Shown here: positions 58,442 to 64,000 of the stretch, piece after piece | How the letters are laid out: each line of letters starts with the position of its first letter | Position numbering within the stretch: position 1 is the stretch's first letter | Assembly (NCBI GenBank): GCA_022818135.1 | Contig: JAFMSR010000007.1 | Location: forward strand, 25,316,820 to 25,380,819 | DNA from: Saxidomus purpurata | Lineage: Eukaryota; Mollusca; Bivalvia; Venerida; Veneridae | Direction of reading: 5' to 3' | DNA: 64,000 nucleotides | Translations under genes and position numbers: made by a program | Notes under the pieces: generated by a model | What the model saw: the letters and a program-made list of their open reading frames with translations, nothing else | The model's database searches: none | What the model was told of the DNA's origin: nothing

Positions 58442-58941
58442 NNNNNNNNNNNNNNNNNNNNNNNNNNNNNNNNNNNNNNNNNNNNNNNNNNNNNNNNNNN
58501 NNNNNNNNNNNNNNNNNNNNNNNNNNNNNNNNNNNNNNNNNNNNNNNNNNNNNNNNNNNNNNNNNNNNNNNNNNNNNNNNNNNNNNNNNNNNNNNNNNNN
58601 NNNNNNNNNNNNNNNNNNNNNNNNNNNNNNNNNNNNNNNNNNNNNNNNNNNNNNNNNNNNNNNNNNNNNNNNNNNNNNNNNNNNNNNNNNNNNNNNNNNN
58701 NNNNNNNNNNNNNNNNNNNNNNNNNNNNNNNNNNNNNNNNNNNNNNNNNNNNNNNNNNNNNNNNNNNNNNNNNNNNNNNNNNNNNNNNNNNNNNNNNNNN
58801 NNNNNNNNNNNNNNNNNNNNNNNNNNNNNNNNNNNNNNNNNNNNNNNNNNNNNNNNNNNNNNNNNNNNNNNNNNNNNNNNNNNNNNNNNNNNNNNNNNNN
58901 NNNNNNNNNNNNNNNNNNNNNNNNNNNNNNNNNNNNNNNNN
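58442..58941. other. Assembly gap (500 N)
   Basis: Exactly 500 undetermined bases, a round number that suggests an arbitrary gap size. Long open frames through it are artefacts of translating N. Confidence 0.99.
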
Positions 58942-59139
58942 CCAACGAAACCACGCATCATGATGGTCCAGGACACCTTGAAGAATGGTTCTAATAACAT
59001 TGACATGCACATTACTTCGGCACTTTCCTACGCCAAGGCTGGGAATGTGAAGGAAGCTGTTCAACGCATGGAGAAAGTGCGTAAACTATTGAAAGCGCAC
59101 ACCATGAAATGTAGCTATCTGTTGAAGGATGTCAAGTAA
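58942..59139 (+). CDS. 3' end of an unrecognised protein-coding gene (partial)
   Basis: Straight after the gap an open frame of 65 codons runs to a TAA at 59137-59139. It includes NNIDMHITSALSYAKAGNVK, continues through EAVQRMEKVRKLLK and ends in LLKDVK. Codon use looks coding (no rare low-complexity), and the helical ALSYAKAGN-KEAV pattern resembles a TPR-like hairpin, though this is weak. The 5' part is hidden by Ns. It may belong with the candidate first exon at 57335. An alternative is that 'caa|gtaatc' at 59134 is a donor, leading to a further acidic exon at about 59224. Confidence 0.6.
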   Translation, partial: PTKPRIMMVQDTLKNGSNNIDMHITSALSYAKAGNVKEAVQRMEKVRKLLKAHTMKCSYLLKDVK

Positions 59140-59150
59140 TCCTGATACAC

Positions 59151-59156
59151 AATAAA
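59151..59156 (+). terminator. Poly(A) signal of the gap-spanning gene
   Basis: AATAAA 11 bases after the stop codon at 59139. Confidence 0.5.
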
Positions 59157-59223
59157 ACTTAAGTAAAGTTCCAAAATATATAACCGATGTTACTTTTTTG
59201 TTCACTGATTAATTGAGTATCCA

Positions 59224-59350
59224 GGGGAGGAAGAGGGAGAGTACACAGACGATTATGAATTCCAGGCTGAAGATGCAGACGAAGGCTTAGAATTCACTGC
59301 AGAGATGTTTGTTGCTGAAAAACTTGTCGCAAGAAAAAATGGAACATGAT
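59224..59350 (+). other. Acidic open frame, possible exon
   Basis: Preceded by an acceptor-like 'gattaattgagtatccag'. The frame reads EEEGEYTDDYEFQAEDADEG, then FTAEMFVAEKLVARKNGT and a stop at about 59350. The strongly acidic composition and lack of stops suggest real coding sequence. The phase does not match the donor at 59134, so the link to the upstream gene is unproven. Confidence 0.35.
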
Positions 59351-60113
59351 TATGTTAGTAGGATTTATTCTAGGATAGTAGTCAGAAATCTGACAAATTC
59401 GCGCTAATTGTATTTGTATTTCCACTCACAATTATATTATATCAATTATCTGCCATCTGCCGTCTGCCATCTCACTCACGATGCTAAGCTTCTCCTAAAC
59501 CCAGAGGACCAAACTCACTCAAGCTCGATTTCAGGTAGTATTATCTAAACATTCTGACAAAAAAAGCTCAACTTATTTGATGCCCTGTGTGGCAACATTA
59601 TTTGGTCCCAACATCTGCCTCCTGGCTTAATTTCCTACAATTAAAAATCCGTTGGCCGGACGGGACATACATTCAAGGCAGATTTGGTATTGAGATTGTC
59701 ATTTAAACTATTGTATCATAGCAACAGCATTGTCAAATCTGGAATATTCAACAATAATCAGTGTTAATACAATGGTCTACACTCCTAGCGTTATCAGACT
59801 CCAGCCTCCTGATGTTTTGCAAGTTACCAATGGATAAGGTTAAGGACAGTTTTATTTGTTGCAATATCTTCTATTATTAAATGGAAAGCAGTACTGCTGT
59901 TAGGGGGTAGGGTGATTCGTTGGAATGGAGGGAGAGGGGGAGGGGGGTTGATGGGCGGGGGGGGGGTCATGGGTACGAGCCAAAGCTCTCTATTTACCGA
60001 TTGTCACTTGCAAGATTACAAAGCAGTTGGGGAGCGTTTGGATGCAAGTCTAATTGTATTCAAGTATTGAATTAAATCAGCCGTAAGCTGCGGTTGTTTT
60101 ATCGTCTTTATTT

Positions 60114-60677
60114 GAACTTGAGATGTCCCTCGTAAGTGACGAATGCCCCCCCCCCACCTAAAAAAAGAAGGTATCTCAAAGTCTGTGTCATCTCCATGTG
60201 TTGAACAACTGTGCCAACTTATTTTAAAATCCTTCAATGCATGGCAAAGTTACAGTCCGGACACTAATGTATGCATATATACAGGAATTCATTACCTTCA
60301 AACTCTACGTGTAACATTGACCTTTGAGGTAGGGACGTGGGTCTCGCACGAGATACTTTGTCTTGATATGCTGTGCCACATTTGTGCCAAGTTATTTCAA
60401 AATCCTTCAATGCATGATAAAATTACAGTCCGGACACAAATATGTGCATATAAACAGGATTCCAATACCTGTAAACCCTAAGTGAGACCTTGACCTTAAA
60501 GATAGGGACATGGGTCTGCACACGACACGTCGTCTTGATTATGTTGAACATTTGTGCCAAGTTATTTCAAAATCCTTAAATGCATGACAAAGTTACAGCC
60601 CGGACACGAAAAAATTCATGGACGGACGCAAGGACGGACCGACGGACGATACGCTTACCTTTCGGGTGCATAATAAA
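60114..60677 (+). repeat. 'aacttgagatgtccctcg' repeat, second copy
   Basis: Counterpart of 53970-54482 with three visible units instead of about two and a half, a C run, and a gacggacgcaaggacggaccg tract before 'cgggtgcataataaaa'. Confidence 0.7.
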
Positions 60678-60682
60678 AGCTA

Positions 60683-62164
60683 AACAAGAGTACCGCCTAC
60701 GGATGCCAGACGCTCGTCTGATTTTATCCTTCTAAGTTTATTTAACACCATTTTTTAAGTAACAGTGTCCTTGACCTTGACCCCAGAACACAATCCTACA
60801 AAAAGTTTTCATAAGAATAACTGGACACTAAGTGTGGTCACAATAATTCAACTGTAACTAGAGATACTTTTTTTTCCCATTTTTCTAAAAACAAAACCCT
60901 GGACTTTGACCCCATGAACCCCAAACACAATCCCAATTAATTTAAAAGTCTTTATTCATATGTATTCCATACCATGTCTTCTTAAATAATTACTACAAAC
61001 AAAAGTTGGTTACATTATGTCAACTGTAACTAAAGACATTGAATATAATACAGTTTTCCTATTTTTAGTAACAGTGACCTTGACCCTAGGAGCCCCTTAA
61101 ATATAATCCAATTAAAGATATTCATAAATACTTCTTATACCCTTAGTTTGGTTGCATTATGTTGACTGTTACTAAATATTGTGTGTGTGAAACTTTCTAA
61201 GTTAAAGTTGAATTGTGCACATTATTTTACGTAAAAATCTATCTGAAATAGGTGTGTGTACAAAGGGTATACGAAATAATATGTTTTAACCGAATACACC
61301 AAACTCTGGTACCAGTACGAAAAAATAACTTTCCAAATATTACTTTTCCTATTTTGACTAGGAGAGTCAATTTAAGAAATACACAACTGCATGCAGGATT
61401 TGCTTCCCTTCCACTGCCGAAATCTCTACCGGCATAAATACTAATGACACAAGGGAGATCACGAATCATTTCATTAGTCTTTTTTTCTAAAGCACCAACT
61501 TCAAATAATAATGCGCAGCAACCGAAAATTGCTTTTATAAAACTGTCACCAAAATACACTATATGTTCAGTAAGATGCGCATAATGTCACTTTAAGAAGA
61601 GGCAATTATCCAGCGAAGTACATTTACAGTGTTATGTAACTTGTAAAATTTTTCCTTTATACTATTTCCAAGTTTGAAAGTGATAGCTTTGATAGTTTGC
61701 ATGTATGTGACCCAAGCACAAAACTTAAAAAAACAGACTAGCTAAAAATGACTAAGTCCAAAAATACTCAAATACCCCCCCCCCCCCCCCTCACCCTCCA
61801 AATGTGTGACTCAAAAACCCGTTTGATATGTTGAAGTTCATGATTCATTTATTGTTTGTGAAAAATGTGAAATCAACCTAAGAAAAAATGAAGACGCTAT
61901 GTCCAATTCTCAAAATCAACCAAAATCCATCAAAATTCATGTTTTTTTCCAAAAAAAAACAGGTGATACTCAACATCTTTAGGATACTATGTGAAGAAGG
62001 GTACTTGATAAACAAATCTCCAAGTTTCAAAGTGATAGCTTTGATAGTTTTCATGTAAGTAACCTAAACGCAAAACTTAACCAACGCAGCCGCCGACGCC
62101 GACCACGACGACGACGACAATCAAGCGACGACAATAGCTCGTCATTTTTTTTTTAAATCAGACG
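60683..62164. mobile_element. 1.48-kb insertion with 5-bp duplication
   Basis: Starts aacaagagtaccgcc and ends ttaaatcagacg. AGCTA flanks both sides (60678-60682 and 62165-62169), while copy 1 has an uninterrupted site (ataaaaacttaaaaagcg). A 12-bp inverted pair (ctcgtctgattt at 60713; aaatcagacgag at 62155) lies near each end. The interior has 'gaccttgacccc' repeat units and a gacgacgac tract near 62100. Non-coding. Confidence 0.7.
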
Positions 62165-62251
62165 AGCTAAAAAGCATCTGTCCACGAATCAATAGAAGAA
62201 ATTTCGTTCTTATTTTTTCATTTTCTACGATGAAATTGCCATCAAATTAAT

Positions 62252-63121
62252 TTATTGGAGTCCTTTAATGATTTTGTCTAATAGACTTTCTAATGGGACA
62301 AATTCGCCATTGCGACATTTTTCTTTGGGGTAGAAGATATCCTGTTGCCGAAGGTTTAGGGATATTATTCGTGTAAGCTGGTGGATATCCTGTTGCCGAA
62401 GGTTTAGGGATATTATTCGTGTTAGCTGGTGGATATCCTGTTGCCGAAGGTTTAGGGATATTATTCGTGTTAGCTGGTGGATATCCTGTTGCCGAAGGTT
62501 GAGGGATATTATTCGTGTTAGCTGGTGGATATCCTGTTGCCCATGGTTGAGGGATATTATTCGTGTTAGCTGGTGGATATCCTGTTGCCGCATGTTGAAA
62601 AGGCAGCTGTTGTGATAATCCTTAATGTAGAGAGCACCAAATCACCATTGGAGAGTAGCGTAAACATTAGTGAAGATAGAATTGTTAGTATACTGGTCTT
62701 GTGCCAGTACCTAATGTACACCTGGAAGAGGTTAAAAATCAATAAATAGCGCTCTGAAAGTTAAATATTGCAGCATAGTTTGTGTAAGTTGTTGTATACA
62801 CGCCATTTGTGACAGTACTATATCTGGTGTGCTCTATGGACAAATTTATGGATCAGTAGAACTTTGATAGTCTGGCTGCATCGGTGCCAACTGATGGATG
62901 ACATGATTAGCACGTGTATCAGGATCGGACACGGATCTTTGTATTCTCGAGCGTGTTCTTTTTCTGGTGGTGTAGCCTGCTGCCAGCGTCGCTGCTTCAA
63001 ATGATCCATATGAAATGCAAAGGATAAAAAAAAATAGATCTATGAGCTGGACATAAAGCAACGTTTTTCGTTCAATTTTAATTGTTAAACAAGTTGAAAG
63101 TTGTTCACATATAATAACCAC
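62252..63121 (-). other. Unclassified ORF region (copy 2)
   Basis: 62252-62593 (113 codons) is mostly the 16-residue repeat translated from the minisatellite. 62846-63121 carries the EAATLAAGYTTRKRTRSR frame. Compared with copy 1, a deletion near 63000 and small indels alter the frames. Probably not a working gene. Confidence 0.3.
62336..62598 (+). repeat. 48-bp minisatellite, five full units plus a partial
   Basis: The unit runs from gatatcctgttgccgaagg to gttagctggtg. Copy 1 of the duplication has one unit and a partial (54656-54720). Because 48 is divisible by three, the minus-strand frame stays open through all units. Confidence 0.9.
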
Positions 63122-63646
63122 ATGCTCGCATGGAAACGTACAAATTCTAGTTTATATAATTATACATGTACTTAGATAATTTTAAAGTTTATATGTATTT
63201 ATTTGAAAGACTACAAGTCGTTTCAACATACTGCTACACTACCAAAATGTTTATATTAATAATAAAAGAAACCATTATAATTATGCTGAGGAATATTTTC
63301 TGACCTTCTGTCGTTGAGAAATTTTCAGAAAACACATAAGACAACTTCCACCATAAGCTTAGTTAAGAAATGAGGAGTTATCTTCCAATCCCAATAATAG
63401 CACAAGTTTAAAGACAAGCTTGAAATGTGTGGTATATTTCTAACATGTAGATCTGTTTATCGATGAACAAAGCCACGGTACGAATGTTTTTGGTACAAAT
63501 AAAGGTCATTTCCTCTTGTAAAACATATTCTTGGTAAAATAAGAGCTTCTTGTTATTGTGCTCCTGGGACTTTAAGAAACTATTTATTCTTAAGGCAGAT
63601 TACATTCTCAAAGCATAAAGTATGTGTAATACAATAGAGATCATCT

Positions 63647-63829
63647 AGGGGAGCGGTGATGTAGACGTTAAGATGTCGGCCGCTCATCCCGGAGGTTGCG
63701 GGTTCGAGCCCCACTGGGATTACGACCGTACATTGTACTTCCTCATATGGCACCAGTACTGGTTTTTCCAGTAAGCGGACTCGAGAGTGACTCGATAAGC
63801 TACAAGCTTTCTTCACAATCGAGCTAAAA
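63647..63829 (+). mobile_element. tRNA-derived SINE, family 1
   Basis: Duplicate of 56544-56734, carried along by the segmental duplication. Box B gggttcgagcccc and the same body are present. Confidence 0.85.
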
Positions 63830-64000
63830 TAAATTAAGATATGTATATTATAGATCATCTACTTAGTAAAACCAATCATCCTATGACGTTTTAAGACTAT
63901 GGGTGATGTAGATCTCGATATATTGAGTGGTAAAGTTTTTCAAAGGCCGGGTCACTGTAACATTGACTTATGACACATTGACCTCAAAAACAACATTTAT

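Larger units (their letters stand above)
59538..64000. repeat. Segmental duplication D, copy 2
   Basis: Direct copy of 53398-56860. Relative to copy 1 it has a 1.48-kb insertion (60683-62164) and an expanded 48-bp minisatellite, and it lacks the MITE at 55547-56230. It runs off the end of the window. Confidence 0.85.

Noticed and set aside
58264..59064. Very long open frames on both strands through 58442-58941
   Set aside because: They are produced by translating Ns. Only the part after 58942 on the + strand has real coding features.
1..64000. CRISPR arrays, bacterial operons, riboswitches or phage modules
   Set aside because: Introns, SINEs, poly(A) signals and eukaryotic transposons show a eukaryotic genome; the tandem repeats lack the spacer pattern of CRISPR.

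Overview
The window looks like a eukaryotic, probably bivalve-mollusc, genomic contig. It is AT-rich and gene-poor, its real genes have introns with GT/AG borders, and it carries tRNA-derived SINEs. Its roughly 145-bp 'gaccttgacc...' satellite repeats in short inverted-repeat elements, and a local expansion of RING-less B-box/coiled-coil/propeller (TRIM-like) genes, are both typical of bivalves as I know them. No species is claimed. There is one 500-base assembly gap (58442-58941).

Layout. 0-8 kb is a transposon graveyard on a non-coding background: a decayed integrase-core transposase, a Tc1-like element with well-preserved ends but a twice-frameshifted DD34E transposase, a SINE, a satellite-bearing inverted-repeat element and a LINE fragment. 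8.5-47.3 kb is dominated by three copies of one multi-kilobase duplicated unit (A about 8.5-23.2 kb, B about 24.8-36.8 kb, C about 42.2-47.3 kb). Each copy carries one intact two-coding-exon gene on the + strand. Each gene encodes two B-boxes, a coiled coil and an NHL-like C-terminal propeller, with no RING. All three keep the same predicted TATA box, an upstream motif at identical spacing and a 5' UTR exon donor. Copies A and C both predict 600 residues. Copy B has lost the ancestral start codon and the ancestral stop/poly(A) region, yet remains an open 611-residue frame. The introns grow from 0.5 kb (A) to 0.9 kb (B) to 1.5 kb (C) through inserted repeats, including a 625-bp foldback structure made of about 100-bp repeats in intron C.

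47.3-53.4 kb holds a 900-bp element with perfect 29-bp terminal inverted repeats and TTA duplications, carrying an unfamiliar short ORF. It also holds a minus-strand DIRS/Ngaro-like retrotransposon relic split by a CpG-rich 0.96-kb inverted-repeat element. 53.4-57 kb and 59.5-64 kb are two direct copies of another segmental duplication. They differ by reciprocal insertions and by expansion of a 48-bp minisatellite. Between them lies what looks like a host gene interrupted by the gap: a short first coding exon at 57335-57360 and a 3' coding end with poly(A) signal at 58942-59156.

Together, the only confidently functional protein genes are the three paralogues. They are probably intracellular innate-immune or ubiquitin-pathway adaptors by family analogy. 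Nearly everything else is mobile DNA or its remains. All joins and homologies come from reading the sequence by eye; no search or alignment program was run.
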